A stretch of 52,950 bases of DNA from Herbaspirillum autotrophicum (GTDB lineage Bacteria; Pseudomonadota; Gammaproteobacteria; Burkholderiales; Burkholderiaceae_D), in contig NZ_LFLS01000040.1 of NCBI RefSeq assembly GCF_001189915.1, forward strand, positions 1 to 52,950. The letters are read 5' to 3'. The notes beneath the pieces were generated by a model that worked only from the letters and a program-made list of their open reading frames with translations, did no database searches and had not been told where the DNA came from. This document shows positions 8,696-16,923 of the stretch, piece by piece. Every line of letters starts with the position of its first letter. The first letter of the stretch is position 1. The translations under genes were made by a program, and so were the position numbers.

Positions 8696-9553
8696 TTATA
8701 CCACTTGACTCAGCTTGACAAAACGATCGGTGACCAGCATCACGATACCCAGCAATATGATCTGCACTGCCGATACGGCGGCAATGGTGGGATCCATGTT
8801 GAACTCCAGGTACTGCATGATGGCGATCGGCAAGGTGGTGTGCCCCGGTCCGACCAGCGGCAATGTGACTTCAAGGTTTTCGAACGAGACGATGAAACTG
8901 AACAAGGCTGAAGCAACGATGGCCGGCCGCAGCATCGGCAGCGTCACGCACACCAGCGTCTGAAAACTGTTGGCACCGAGGTTGCGGGCGGCTTCTTCCA
9001 CCGTCTGATCGAGACTGCCGAGACTGGCGGTGACCAGCCGCAGCGTCCACGGAATGGTGAGCGCAATATGCGCCGCCACCAGTCCGCTGTAGGTGCCGAC
9101 GATATCGATGTCGAGCACGTTTTCGGCACTCAGATAGAACAGATACACCGCAATGCCGGCGACGATGCCGGGCACGACCAGCGGTGACAGCAACAGCGAA
9201 TTGACCAGCGCACTGCCGCGAAACCGGTAGCGATGCAGCGCCAGTGCCGCCAGCGTGCCCAGCAACACGCTGAACACCGCCGTCACGGCAGCGACCTTGG
9301 CACTCAACACAAAGCCATTGGCAAATGCCGGATTGTTCCAGGCGCTCAGATACCAGGTGAAGGTATAGCCTGAGGGCGGGAAGCTGATGATGGCGTCATT
9401 AAAAAAGCTGAGCCACAGTACGAACAGCAAAGGGCTCAGCATAAAAAGGTAAATCAGTGCTACAAACGCCAACGCCGCCGGCCGGGCCAGCGATCCCAGG
9501 CCGTGGCGGGAAATCCGAGGTGCGATGCCGGCAGATTGAGCGTGTCGGTTCAA
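8696..9553 (-). CDS. ABC transporter inner-membrane permease (PotC-like), first gene of the operon
   Basis: The 285-residue permease has about six membrane segments and an EAA loop TVEEAARNLGANSFQTLVCV around residues 181-200. It resembles the second permease of polyamine-type importers. The start is TTG, preceded by an AGGA site eight bases upstream; no nearby in-frame ATG gives a full-length protein. It is the promoter-proximal gene of the minus-strand cluster that ends with the asparaginase. Two palindromes lie 55-100 bases upstream of its start and probably control the whole operon. Confidence 0.9.
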   Translation of the reverse strand: MNRHAQSAGIAPRISRHGLGSLARPAALAFVALIYLFMLSPLLFVLWLSFFNDAIISFPPSGYTFTWYLSAWNNPAFANGFVLSAKVAAVTAVFSVLLGTLAALALHRYRFRGSALVNSLLLSPLVVPGIVAGIAVYLFYLSAENVLDIDIVGTYSGLVAAHIALTIPWTLRLVTASLGSLDQTVEEAARNLGANSFQTLVCVTLPMLRPAIVASALFSFIVSFENLEVTLPLVGPGHTTLPIAIMQYLEFNMDPTIAAVSAVQIILLGIVMLVTDRFVKLSQVV

Positions 9554-9608
9554 GACGTTTTCCTGTCACAAAGCGTAAGGGGCGAAGCGCTTGGTACTGA
9601 TTTTTATT

Positions 9609-9652
9609 ATTCAAATCTGAATGGAGATTATATTTTCATTCAAATTTGAATG
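9609..9652 (-). promoter_or_regulatory. Twin palindromic operator upstream of the ABC-asparaginase operon
   Basis: Two near-identical palindromes, ATTCAAATCTGAAT (9609-9622) and ATTCAAATTTGAAT (9638-9651), stand with centres 29 bases apart, close to three helical turns. The second extends to a perfect 16-base palindrome including flanking C and G. They lie 55-100 bases before the first gene of the ABC cluster. Paired sites on one DNA face suit a dimer-of-dimers such as the LysR protein in this operon. The region is very AT-rich and probably also holds the promoter. Confidence 0.7.
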
Positions 9653-9741
9653 CAAAGGATTATTTCGCTGCGGAACATTGTTGCTATAAGGCACCGGTTA
9701 TCAGCAGCAATGGCCAAGTGATGCGAGCGGAAATACGGACG

Positions 9742-9766
9742 AAAAAAAAGCCGCAGGCTGCGGCTT
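9742..9766 (-). terminator. Rho-independent terminator after brnTA
   Basis: Read on the minus strand, AAGCCGCAG and CTGCGGCTT pair in a short-loop GC-rich stem (9748-9766) followed directly by eight T residues (9742-9749). It stands 26 bases past the brnA stop and ends the toxin-antitoxin transcript before the ABC-operon promoter region. Confidence 0.88.
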
Positions 9767-9791
9767 GGTGAAAGTTCAGGAGTTCAGCAGG

Positions 9792-10073
9792 TCAGCGATG
9801 TTCGCGCCGCCATTGGCGCAAGGCGTCATTCATTCTGGTTTGCCAACCGTCGCCCTCTTCCTTGAAGGCAGCGATCAGGTCTTCATCGAAACGCACGGTG
9901 ACTTGCACCTTCTTGCCACTGCCGGCAGGCCGGCCACGCGGACGCGCCGGACGCAGAGTGGCCAGTTGTTCGCTGGTCAGTGGTTGGGCATCGGGGTCAC
10001 CGAGGGCGGCGGCGGTGATGACCTGGTCTTCTTCTGCATTTGGCACAATGGTGCCGGATTTAAGCTTGGGCAT
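9792..10073 (-). CDS. brnA: BrnA-family antitoxin
   Basis: The 93-residue protein ends with a ribbon-helix-helix DNA-binding region, VQVTVRFDEDLIAAFKEEGDGW, followed by QTRMNDALRQWRREHR. This is the BrnA arrangement, where the C-terminal beta strand and helices bind operator DNA and the N-terminal part neutralises the toxin. It overlaps the upstream BrnT gene by 14 bases, the standard toxin-first order. BrnA normally represses its own operon together with BrnT. Confidence 0.9.
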   Translation of the reverse strand: MPKLKSGTIVPNAEEDQVITAAALGDPDAQPLTSEQLATLRPARPRGRPAGSGKKVQVTVRFDEDLIAAFKEEGDGWQTRMNDALRQWRREHR

Positions 10074-10326
10074 AATTATTTACCTCTCGTCGATTGGCTT
10101 TGCGCAGACTGATAATTCTGCGCACCTCATCACGATCAACATATACGACAACATACAAGCGCAAGCCTAAGTAGCCGATACCGACCATGCGCTGTTCCCT
10201 GTACTGCCACCGGATATCCGGCACGACGTACAAGCAATCCCATTCGATATGTACCGCCATGGCGAGTGAAACTCCATGTTTGGCACAGTTGATTTCATCC
10301 TTGAAGGGATCGAACGTGATTTCCAT
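10060..10326 (-). CDS. brnT: BrnT-family ribonuclease toxin
   Basis: The 88-residue protein begins MEITFDPFKDEINCAKHGVS, the FD..K...N..KHGVS motif of BrnT toxins, and has the C-terminal RRIISLRKANRREVNNYAQ with the IIS.RKA..RE..Y motif. BrnT has a RelE-like fold and cleaves RNA when free from its antitoxin. It is the first gene of the pair and overlaps brnA. Isolated position between two metabolic clusters suggests a mobile addiction cassette, although no mobile element is seen. Confidence 0.92.
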   Translation of the reverse strand: MEITFDPFKDEINCAKHGVSLAMAVHIEWDCLYVVPDIRWQYREQRMVGIGYLGLRLYVVVYVDRDEVRRIISLRKANRREVNNYAQA

Positions 10327-10422
10327 GCGAATTAGTGTAGCTACAAATATTTAAAACTTCAATCAGTATTTGCAGCTACATTTAATTCGATTCCGGCTTG
10401 CCAGACTTTCCGGTCCCTGCCG

Positions 10423-12405
10423 TCACCTTACCTCTTTCAATTGGGCCAAAATGGCGGGATTCTCCAAGGTGGAAACATCCTGGGTAATTTCCTCTCCGCG
10501 CGCCAGCACCCGCAACAACCTGCGCATGATCTTGCCGGAACGGGTCTTCGGCAAGTTGTCGCCAAACCGCAATTCCTTGGGCTTGGCAATCGGTCCGATT
10601 TCTTTCGCCACCCAGTTGCGCAACTCGCTGGCAATGCGCAAGGCATCTTCACCGCCCGGACGTTCTTGCTTGAGCACCACAAACGCACAGATCGATTCGC
10701 CGGTGGTGGCATCCGGCTTGCCTACCACTGCGGCTTCCGCCACCAGCGGATGCGCCACCAGTGCCGATTCGATTTCCATGGTCCCCATGCGGTGGCCCGA
10801 GACATTGAGGACGTCATCGATGCGGCCGGTGATGGTGAAGTAGCCGGTAGCGGCATCGCGAATTGCGCCATCGCCGGCCAGATACAATTTGCCGCCCAAC
10901 TCATCAGGAAAGTAACTCTTGCGGAACCGTTGCGGATCGCCCCAGATGGTGCGGATCATCGATGGCCACGGACGCTTGACCACCAGAATGCCGCCTTCGC
11001 CATCCGGCAAATCTCTGCCGGTTTCGTCCACCACGCCGATCATGATGCCGGGCAATGGCAACGTGCAGGAACCCGGCACCATCGCCGTGGCGCCGGGCAT
11101 CGGGCTGATCATGTGACCGCCGGTTTCGGTTTGCCAGAAGGTATCGACAATCGGGCATTGAGTACGACCGACGTGGCGGTAATACCAGAGCCAGGCTTCC
11201 GGATTGATCGGTTCGCCGACCGAACCCAGCAAGCGCAGGCTGCTCAGGTCGTAACGATCCGGATGCACTGCCGGATTGGTATCGGCAGCCTTGATCAGCG
11301 AACGGATCGCGGTCGGTGCCGTGTAGAAAATCGTCGCCCGGTGTTTTTCTATCATGTGCCAGAAGCGCCCGGCATCGGGATAGGTCGGCACGCCTTCGAA
11401 CACGATTTGCGTCGCGCCGGCCGACAGCGGCCCGTAAGCGATGTAACTGTGGCCGGTGACCCAGCCGATGTCGGCAGTACACCAGAAAATATCGTCCGGC
11501 TTGATATCGAAGGTCCACTTCATGGTCAGCGTGGCCCACAGCAAGAAACCGCCGGACGCGTGCTGCACGCCCTTGGGGGTACCGGTCGAACCCGAGGTGT
11601 AGAGAATGAACAGCGGATGTTCGGCGTCCACCCACTCCGGTTCGCAGTCGTCGGATTGCTGCGCCAGCAGCGTATCAAGCCAGACATCGCGCGCAGCATC
11701 AAAGCCGACCTCGTTGCCGGTACGGCGATGCACGATCACCCGTTCGACGCACTCGCAACCGCCCGCGGCCAGCGCCTGATCGACAATCGCCTTCAATGGC
11801 AAGGACTTGCCGCCGCGCACTTGCTGATCGGCCGTGATCACCACCTTCGCACCGGCGTCGATGATGCGTTCCTGCAGCGACTTGGCGGAAAAGCCGCCAA
11901 ACACCACTGAGTGAATCGCACCGATGCGGGCGCAGGCTTGCATCGCGGCCACGCCCTCGATCGACATCGACATGTAAATCACCACGCGGTCGCCCTTGCC
12001 TACGCCCATCGACTTGAGCGCATTGGCAAACCGGCACACCGTGCGATGCAATTGCTGATACGTCACCGACGAGGTGTGGCCGTCATCGGCCTCGAACATG
12101 ATGGCGGTCTTGTTGCCGTTGCCATTGTGCACATGGCGGTCCAGGCAGTTCCAGGAAACATTCAGACGCCCATCCTGAAACCAGCGGTAAAACGGTGCAT
12201 CCGATTCATCAAGCACATCGGAAAACGGTGTTTCCCATTGCAGATGTTCCAGCGCCAGCCGGCCCCAGAATTTTTCGTCATCCTGCGCGGCCGACGCGCA
12301 CAAAGCGCGGTAAGCAGCCATGCCGGAAATGGCGGCATGGTCGACGAATTTTTCGGGTGGGTGAAACATGCCGCTTAACGGTGTCAGTTCGGTGATGTCG
12401 TTCAT
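10423..12405 (-). CDS. acs: Acetyl-CoA synthetase (AMP-forming)
   Basis: The 660-residue enzyme activates acetate with ATP and coenzyme A in the cytoplasm. The adenylate-forming core motif [11 protein letters not shown] is at residues 269-279, and [19 protein letters not shown] precedes the hinge. The C-terminal [11 protein letters not shown] places the acetylatable catalytic lysine at residue 625. Full length matches Acs (about 650 residues). An AGGATAGAC sequence precedes the ATG. Position next to the alcohol and aldehyde dehydrogenase genes implies it consumes the acetate they make from ethanol. It is separated from the dehydrogenase upstream by a clear terminator, so it has its own promoter within 12406-12471; no sigma-54 element was found there. 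Confidence 0.96.
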   Translation of the reverse strand: MNDITELTPLSGMFHPPEKFVDHAAISGMAAYRALCASAAQDDEKFWGRLALEHLQWETPFSDVLDESDAPFYRWFQDGRLNVSWNCLDRHVHNGNGNKTAIMFEADDGHTSSVTYQQLHRTVCRFANALKSMGVGKGDRVVIYMSMSIEGVAAMQACARIGAIHSVVFGGFSAKSLQERIIDAGAKVVITADQQVRGGKSLPLKAIVDQALAAGGCECVERVIVHRRTGNEVGFDAARDVWLDTLLAQQSDDCEPEWVDAEHPLFILYTSGSTGTPKGVQHASGGFLLWATLTMKWTFDIKPDDIFWCTADIGWVTGHSYIAYGPLSAGATQIVFEGVPTYPDAGRFWHMIEKHRATIFYTAPTAIRSLIKAADTNPAVHPDRYDLSSLRLLGSVGEPINPEAWLWYYRHVGRTQCPIVDTFWQTETGGHMISPMPGATAMVPGSCTLPLPGIMIGVVDETGRDLPDGEGGILVVKRPWPSMIRTIWGDPQRFRKSYFPDELGGKLYLAGDGAIRDAATGYFTITGRIDDVLNVSGHRMGTMEIESALVAHPLVAEAAVVGKPDATTGESICAFVVLKQERPGGEDALRIASELRNWVAKEIGPIAKPKELRFGDNLPKTRSGKIMRRLLRVLARGEEITQDVSTLENPAILAQLKEVR

Positions 12406-12471
12406 GTCTATCCTGCCTGTGAAGAATTGTTGCGTAAATCAGCTGGCCAACCGGTCCCTGGCAGCGCGGAC

Positions 12472-12504
12472 AAAAAAATGGCTGACGACCGCAGTCGCCA
12501 GCCA
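12472..12504 (-). terminator. Rho-independent terminator between PQQ dehydrogenase and acs
   Basis: On the minus strand TGGCTGGCGAC pairs with GTCGTCAGCCA around a short loop (12479-12504), allowing one G-T pair, and runs into seven T residues (12472-12478). It lies about 140 bases after the PQQ dehydrogenase stop and 67 bases before acs, so it should end the dehydrogenase message. Confidence 0.85.
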
Positions 12505-12600
12505 AAACTGCTCAAGCACGAGCAAGGAAGCGGGTGCCATGCCTCAACAGCCTGGAGAATTGCCGTCGTTGATTACATTCGAAAAATCGGATTGCTGCTC

Positions 12601-12628
12601 CTGCTGCCTGTATCACGACAGGCAGCAG
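12601..12628 (-). repeat. Strong 11-bp hairpin downstream of the PQQ dehydrogenase gene
   Basis: CTGCTGCCTGT (12601-12611) and ACAGGCAGCAG (12618-12628) are perfect inverted repeats around a six-base loop. The element begins 18 bases past the stop codon of the dehydrogenase. A run of five T residues comes only about 12-17 bases further on. It may act as a first terminator or protect the 3' end of an abundant message. Confidence 0.6.
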
Positions 12629-12645
12629 CTACCTCATTGCCACAT

Positions 12646-14397
12646 TTATTTTGCCAGCTTGAAGACCCAGACCGAACCACCCTGTTCCAGGAAGTTGACC
12701 TTCTTCGCCACTTCGCCGCCCCACAGTGGCACCGCGCCACCCCAGCCGGAAACTACGGCGACGTATTGGGTATCGCCGTCTTTCCAGGTCACCGGTGGCG
12801 CCACGACGCCGGAACCGGTCTGGAATTTCCACAATTCCTTGCCGCTCTTGGCATCCACTGCCTTGAGGAAACCTTCCGGCGTGCCGTAGAACACCAGGCC
12901 ACCGGCAGTGGTCATCACGCCCCCCCAGAGCGGCGCGTTGTTCTTGATTTCCCAGACGATCTTGCCAGTCTTCGGATCCACCGCACGCATGGCGCCGATG
13001 TAATCTTCATTGAGCGGATGAATGGTGAAACCGGCCCCGAGGAAAGCGCCGCCCTTCTTGTAGCTGACCGGCTCATTCCAGATATCCATGCCCCACTCAT
13101 TGGCTGGTACATAGAACAATTTGGTTTGCGGGTTGTAGGCCATCGGCATCTGGTTCTTGGCGCCGAGGAACGCCGGTGCGGCAAACACGGTAGCGCCCTT
13201 CTTGCCTTCTTCGCCCTTGGTCGGATCGCCCGGACGGCCCTTGTCGAGGAACTTCGGACGGCCGGTCTTGAGATCAATGCCGGAAGCCCAGGTGATCTTG
13301 TTGACGAACGGGAAGGCGTTTTGCAGCTTGCCATCCTTGGCGTCGATCACATAGAAGAAGCCGTTGCGGTCAGCCTTGCCGCCCATGCGCTTGCCATCCA
13401 TGTCGAACGTGACGAATTCATTGACGCCGTCGTAATCCCAGCCGTCATGCGGAGTGGTCTGATAGCTCCACTTGATCTGGCCGCTGTCGATATCGAGCGC
13501 CACGGTAGAGGCCGAATACAGATTGTCGCCAGGCCGCAGGTGGCTGTTCCACGGCGCCGGATTACCGGTGCCGAAATAAGCCAGGCCGGTCGTCGGATCA
13601 TAGGTGCCGCCGAGCCAGGTCGCGCCGCCGCCGGTCTTCCACAAATCGCCGGGCCAGCTCTTGTTGGTAGTGCCGGTAATGCCGTTTTCCGTGGCCTTGC
13701 CGTCCTTGTCGTACTTGTAGCCCATGTGGCCTTCGATCATCGGCCGGCTCCACACCAGTTGCCCGGTCTTCGGATCCCGCGCCTCGACCCGTCCGACCAC
13801 GCCGAACTCGCCGCCCGAAACGCCGGTCAGCAACAAGCCCTTGGCGATCAGCGGCGCTGCCGACATCGAATAACCGGCAGCATAGTCATCCACTTTTTCT
13901 TTCCAGACAATCTTGCCGGTATCCTGGTCCAACGCAATCAATTGCGCATCCAGCGTACCGAAAATCACCAGATTGTCGTACAGTGCCGCGCCGCGATTGA
14001 CCACGTCACAGCACGGCATGATGCCGTCCGGCAGACGATGTTCATACTTCCACAGCTTGCTGCCGGTTTTCATGTCGACTGCATAGATGCGCGAGTACGA
14101 GCCGGTCACGAACATCTTGCCGTTATAAATCAGCGGCTGCGATTCCTGGCCGCGCTGTTTCTCGCCGCCGAAAGAAAATGACCACGCCGGCACCAGTTTG
14201 CTGACGGTCTTGGTATTGATCTGGGTCAGCGGCGAAAAGCGCTGGCCTTGTGTTCCCATGCCCCACGACAAGACGCTGCCGGGATTGGTGGCGTCCTTGG
14301 CGATCATGGCGTCGGTGACGCCGGCGGCATACACCACGGCTGGCGCTGCACTGCTCAGCGCCACACCCAACAAGCTTGCTATCAGTTTTCTTTGCAT
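12646..14397 (-). CDS. PQQ-dependent alcohol dehydrogenase, predicted lanthanide-dependent (ExaF/PedH-like)
   Basis: The 583-residue periplasmic quinoprotein oxidises primary alcohols such as ethanol to aldehydes. A Sec signal (residues 1-25, cleavage after VVYAA) precedes an eight-bladed propeller. The adjacent-cysteine ring is Cys129-Cys130 in GIMPCCDVV. Metal and PQQ ligands are Glu197 (GGEFGVV), Asn279 (GTGNPAPWN) and the catalytic Asp321 in [11 protein letters not shown]. Asp323, two residues after it, is the extra acidic ligand that marks lanthanide-dependent enzymes; calcium enzymes have a small residue there. No cytochrome c gene is adjacent. A GGAGG site precedes the ATG, and a sigma-54 element lies 79 bases upstream. 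Substrate range is inferred from family and neighbours; methanol-type XoxF is less likely. Confidence 0.92.
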   Translation of the reverse strand: MQRKLIASLLGVALSSAAPAVVYAAGVTDAMIAKDATNPGSVLSWGMGTQGQRFSPLTQINTKTVSKLVPAWSFSFGGEKQRGQESQPLIYNGKMFVTGSYSRIYAVDMKTGSKLWKYEHRLPDGIMPCCDVVNRGAALYDNLVIFGTLDAQLIALDQDTGKIVWKEKVDDYAAGYSMSAAPLIAKGLLLTGVSGGEFGVVGRVEARDPKTGQLVWSRPMIEGHMGYKYDKDGKATENGITGTTNKSWPGDLWKTGGGATWLGGTYDPTTGLAYFGTGNPAPWNSHLRPGDNLYSASTVALDIDSGQIKWSYQTTPHDGWDYDGVNEFVTFDMDGKRMGGKADRNGFFYVIDAKDGKLQNAFPFVNKITWASGIDLKTGRPKFLDKGRPGDPTKGEEGKKGATVFAAPAFLGAKNQMPMAYNPQTKLFYVPANEWGMDIWNEPVSYKKGGAFLGAGFTIHPLNEDYIGAMRAVDPKTGKIVWEIKNNAPLWGGVMTTAGGLVFYGTPEGFLKAVDAKSGKELWKFQTGSGVVAPPVTWKDGDTQYVAVVSGWGGAVPLWGGEVAKKVNFLEQGGSVWVFKLAK

Positions 14398-14475
14398 GTC
14401 ATCCTCCTGTTTTTTTGCATCAATTGTTCAAGTACGCTGTTTTTGAATTCATGTTGTGAAGCCGACTCTGTACAG

Positions 14476-14490
14476 GCAAACCGCGTGCCA
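14476..14490 (-). promoter_or_regulatory. Sigma-54 promoter of the PQQ alcohol dehydrogenase
   Basis: On the minus strand TGGCACGCGGTTTGC matches the -24/-12 consensus (TGGCACG, four bases, TTGC) with the correct ten bases between GG and GC. The -12 GC is 79 bases before the ATG. Confidence 0.88.
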
Positions 14491-14541
14491 ACTGCATGTG
14501 AGCGATTTCCTGCGCTGGCAGCCGCATGAAACGATTTTTTC

Positions 14542-14577
14542 TGTTCCAAAAGCGGGCAATTGTCACGCTCTGGAACA
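14542..14577 (-). promoter_or_regulatory. Candidate enhancer (UAS) for the PQQ alcohol dehydrogenase
   Basis: TGTTCCA (14542-14548) and TGGAACA (14571-14577) form an inverted repeat with 22 bases between the halves. It lies about 50-90 bases upstream of the sigma-54 element, the usual place for an activator. The same halves with 21-base spacing occur before the TonB receptor gene. Confidence 0.6.
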
Positions 14578-14583
14578 AGACAA

Positions 14584-15009
14584 TTACGACGACTTTGCTG
14601 CTGCCGCGGGCGTGGCTGTTTCTGGTCCGGTTTGCGCCGACGTCATTTCTACCTGCGCATACTCTGCATCGGAAAACAATCTCGACCGTGTCAGAAAGCG
14701 CTTTCCGGTGCCATTGTCGAGCGAGAACATGCCTCCCATTCCCGGTACGACATCGATGATGAGTTGGGTATGTTTCCAATACTCGAACTGCTCGGCGCCC
14801 ATGTAAAAAGGCGCGCCGTCCAGCAGCCCCATGAAGACATCGGTATCGCTCAGTCCGAAATCGCCGAGCGCGTAGCACATCGGCGAACTGCCATCACAAC
14901 AGCCGCCCGACTGAAAGAACATCAGCGCGCCGTGCTGTTCATGCAGACTACGGATAAAGGTAATGGCCTCGTCGGTGGCGATCACGCGTGCAATGACGGA
15001 ATGCGTCAT
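14584..15009 (-). CDS. DUF779 family protein
   Basis: The 141-residue protein starts MTHSVIARV after a GGAGA site; an in-frame start 24 bases upstream is unlikely. It carries the DUF779 hallmark HGALMFFQSGGCCDGSSPMC at about residues 24-43, a cysteine-rich motif that could bind metal or undergo redox change, and later EFSLD-like MFSLDNGTGKRF. The molecular function is not known. The family is repeatedly found next to acetaldehyde-type dehydrogenase genes, as here: it is 53 bases downstream of one on the same message. Residues after about 125 are Ala/Thr-rich and probably disordered. Confidence 0.85.
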   Translation of the reverse strand: MTHSVIARVIATDEAITFIRSLHEQHGALMFFQSGGCCDGSSPMCYALGDFGLSDTDVFMGLLDGAPFYMGAEQFEYWKHTQLIIDVVPGMGGMFSLDNGTGKRFLTRSRLFSDAEYAQVEMTSAQTGPETATPAAAAKSS

Positions 15010-15062
15010 GAGTTCTCCACAAAAAAACGGCATACCTGTCGATATGCCGTGGCCTGCATTGA

Positions 15063-16583
15063 TTAGAAGAAACCCATGGCGTTCGGGTTGTAGCTCACCA
15101 GCAGATTTTTGGTTTGCTGATAGTGATCCAGCATCATCTTGTGATTTTCACGTCCGATGCCCGATTGCTTGTAACCACCGAAAGCCGCGTGCGCCGGATA
15201 CAGGTGATAGCAGTTGGTCCACACGCGGCCAGCCTGAATCGCACGACCGACACGGAACGCGCGCGAACCGTCACGCGTCCACAATCCGGCGCCCAGACCG
15301 TACAGCGTGTCATTGGCGATTTCCAACGCTTCCGCTTCATCCTTGAAGGTCGTGACCGATACCACCGGGCCAAAGATTTCTTCCTGGAAGATGCGCATCT
15401 TGTTGTGGCCCTTGAAAATCGTCGGTTGCACGTAATAGCCGCTTTCGAGATCGCCGTTCAGTGTCTGGCGAGCGCCGCCGAGCAAGGTTTGCGCGCCTTC
15501 CTGACGACCGATGTCCATGTAGGACAGAATTTTTTCCAACTGTTCTTGCGAAGCCTGCGCGCCGATCATGGTGCTCTTGTCGAGCGGATTGCCCTGCTTG
15601 ATCGCTGCTACCCGTTTGATGGCGCGCTCGATGAAGCGGTCGTAGATCGATTCCTGAATCAGTACCCGCGACGGGCAAGTACATACTTCACCCTGATTCA
15701 GCGCAAACATGGCAAAGCCTTCCAGGCACTTGTCGAAGAATGCATCGTCCTGATCCATCACATCGGCAAAGAAAATGTTCGGCGACTTGCCGCCCAGCTC
15801 CAGCGTGACCGGAATCAGGTTTTGCGAAGCGTATTGCATGATCAGGCGGCCCGTACCGGTTTCGCCGGTGAACGCGATCTTGGCGATGCGCTTGCTGGAC
15901 GCCAATGGTTTGCCCGCTTCCAGACCGAAGCCGTTGACCACATTCAACACGCCTGGCGGCAACAGGTCGCCGATCAGCTCCATCAAGACCAGAATCGAGG
16001 CCGGAGTCTGCTCGGCTGGTTTGAGTACGATGCAATTGCCCGCAGCCAGTGCCGGCGCCATTTTCCATACGCCCATCAGGATCGGGAAATTCCATGGAAT
16101 GATCTGACCGACCACGCCCAGCGGCTCATGGAAGTGATACGCATAGGTTTCGGAATCAATCTGAGCGACACTGCCTTCCTGCGCCCGGATGCAACCGGCA
16201 AAGTAACGGAAGTGATCAATCGCCAGCGGAATATCGGCCGCCATGGTTTCCCGGATCGGCTTGCCGTTGTCGATGGTTTCAGCAGTCGCCAGCAATTCCA
16301 GGTTGGCTTCCATGCGGTCCGCAATGCGATTGAGGATATTCGCGCGATCAGCCAGCGAGGTTTTGCCCCAACTGGCTTTTGCTGCATGTGCAGCATCCAG
16401 TGCCAATTCAATATCTTCTGCGGTGGAACGGGCGATTTCACAAAATGCCTTGCCGGTGACCGGCGTGATGTTTTCAAAGTAAGCGCCATTGACCGGTGGC
16501 ACAAATTTGCCGCCGATATAGTTGTCGTAACGTTGCTTGAACGGGTTCTTCACACCCAGTTTGCTGATATCTGCCAGATTCAT
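15063..16583 (-). CDS. NAD-dependent aldehyde dehydrogenase (acetaldehyde type, ExaC/AldB-like)
   Basis: The 506-residue cytoplasmic enzyme oxidises aldehydes to acids. The general base is Glu262 in [10 protein letters not shown] and the nucleophile is Cys301 in [11 protein letters not shown]; the EVCTCPSR form is characteristic of the ExaC/AcoD/AldB acetaldehyde dehydrogenases. [20 protein letters not shown] (residues 161-180) is the cofactor-binding region. It shares its RBS leader (AGGAGGATGACATG) exactly with the PQQ dehydrogenase. It is the first gene of a two-gene unit with DUF779 and has a sigma-54 element 70 bases before the ATG. The chain alcohol, aldehyde, acetate, acetyl-CoA is thus complete with the neighbouring dehydrogenase and acs. 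Confidence 0.95.
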   Translation of the reverse strand: MNLADISKLGVKNPFKQRYDNYIGGKFVPPVNGAYFENITPVTGKAFCEIARSTAEDIELALDAAHAAKASWGKTSLADRANILNRIADRMEANLELLATAETIDNGKPIRETMAADIPLAIDHFRYFAGCIRAQEGSVAQIDSETYAYHFHEPLGVVGQIIPWNFPILMGVWKMAPALAAGNCIVLKPAEQTPASILVLMELIGDLLPPGVLNVVNGFGLEAGKPLASSKRIAKIAFTGETGTGRLIMQYASQNLIPVTLELGGKSPNIFFADVMDQDDAFFDKCLEGFAMFALNQGEVCTCPSRVLIQESIYDRFIERAIKRVAAIKQGNPLDKSTMIGAQASQEQLEKILSYMDIGRQEGAQTLLGGARQTLNGDLESGYYVQPTIFKGHNKMRIFQEEIFGPVVSVTTFKDEAEALEIANDTLYGLGAGLWTRDGSRAFRVGRAIQAGRVWTNCYHLYPAHAAFGGYKQSGIGRENHKMMLDHYQQTKNLLVSYNPNAMGFF

Positions 16584-16652
16584 GTCATCCTCCTGTTGAT
16601 ATGTGTCATTGAAAGCTCCGGGGGCGGCACCTCCGGAAACAGGTACCTATCA

Positions 16653-16667
16653 GCAATCGCCATGCCA
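16653..16667 (-). promoter_or_regulatory. Sigma-54 promoter of the aldehyde dehydrogenase-DUF779 unit
   Basis: On the minus strand TGGCATGGCGATTGC matches TGGCAYR-N4-TTGC with GG and GC ten bases apart. The -12 GC is 70 bases before the start codon. Confidence 0.88.
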
Positions 16668-16753
16668 GAACCCGCAGCGGTCGCCGGCCCTGCGCCGTAG
16701 CCCGTTGCCGGCAACCGGATTGATTTTCGGCGGCTGTCACCGCCGCAACCCGA

Positions 16754-16802
16754 CTGTCATATTTTTGAACACATCGGCGGCCGACTGTCCCAAATTGTTC
16801 AA
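16754..16802 (-). promoter_or_regulatory. Candidate enhancer region for the aldehyde dehydrogenase promoter
   Basis: The stretch holds TGTCAT (16755), TGAACA (16766-16771), TGTCCCA (16786-16792) and TGTTCAA (16796-16802), 90-135 bases upstream of the sigma-54 element. TGAACA and TGTTCA form a 30-base-spaced inverted pair, related to but not identical with the TGTTCC/GGAACA pairs elsewhere in the island. The rest of the 340-base interval holds no gene. Confidence 0.4.
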
Positions 16803-16831
16803 GCACCCTGCTGCTGCCGGCAGCCAGGCAT

Positions 16832-16874
16832 AAAAAAACCGGGAGGGAGGAACCTGCGGTTCCCGCCTTCCCGG
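16832..16874 (-). terminator. Rho-independent terminator after the porin gene
   Basis: On the minus strand CCGGGAAGGCGGGAACC pairs with GGTTCCTCCCTCCCGG (one bulge) around a three-base loop and continues into seven T residues (16832-16838). It stands 50 bases past the porin stop. Confidence 0.9.
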
Positions 16875-16923
16875 TCGGCTGTCTCAGCAGGCAGAACACC
16901 TGCGGCAGATCACATCCACAGGT

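Noticed and set aside
9609..9652. The twin palindromes as a CRISPR or mobile-element repeat.
   Set aside because: Only two copies exist, with promoter-like placement, no spacers beyond 15 bases and no nearby cas or transposase gene.
12522..12539. A TGGCACC...TTGC pair before acs resembling a sigma-54 element.
   Set aside because: The distance between GG and GC is 13 and not 10 bases, and a strong terminator lies between it and acs.
12427..14181. A 584-codon open frame on the plus strand opposite the PQQ dehydrogenase gene, and similar long frames at 2376-3545, 10441-11910, 15114-16700, 23403-25811 and 31057-32754.
   Set aside because: They lie antisense to clear genes, have no recognisable motifs and arise from GC-rich codon bias on the coding strand.
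12646..14397. Naming the PQQ dehydrogenase XoxF methanol dehydrogenase.
   Set aside because: No xoxG or xoxJ gene adjoins it, and its motifs and the neighbouring acetaldehyde dehydrogenase and acs fit an ethanol-type enzyme.
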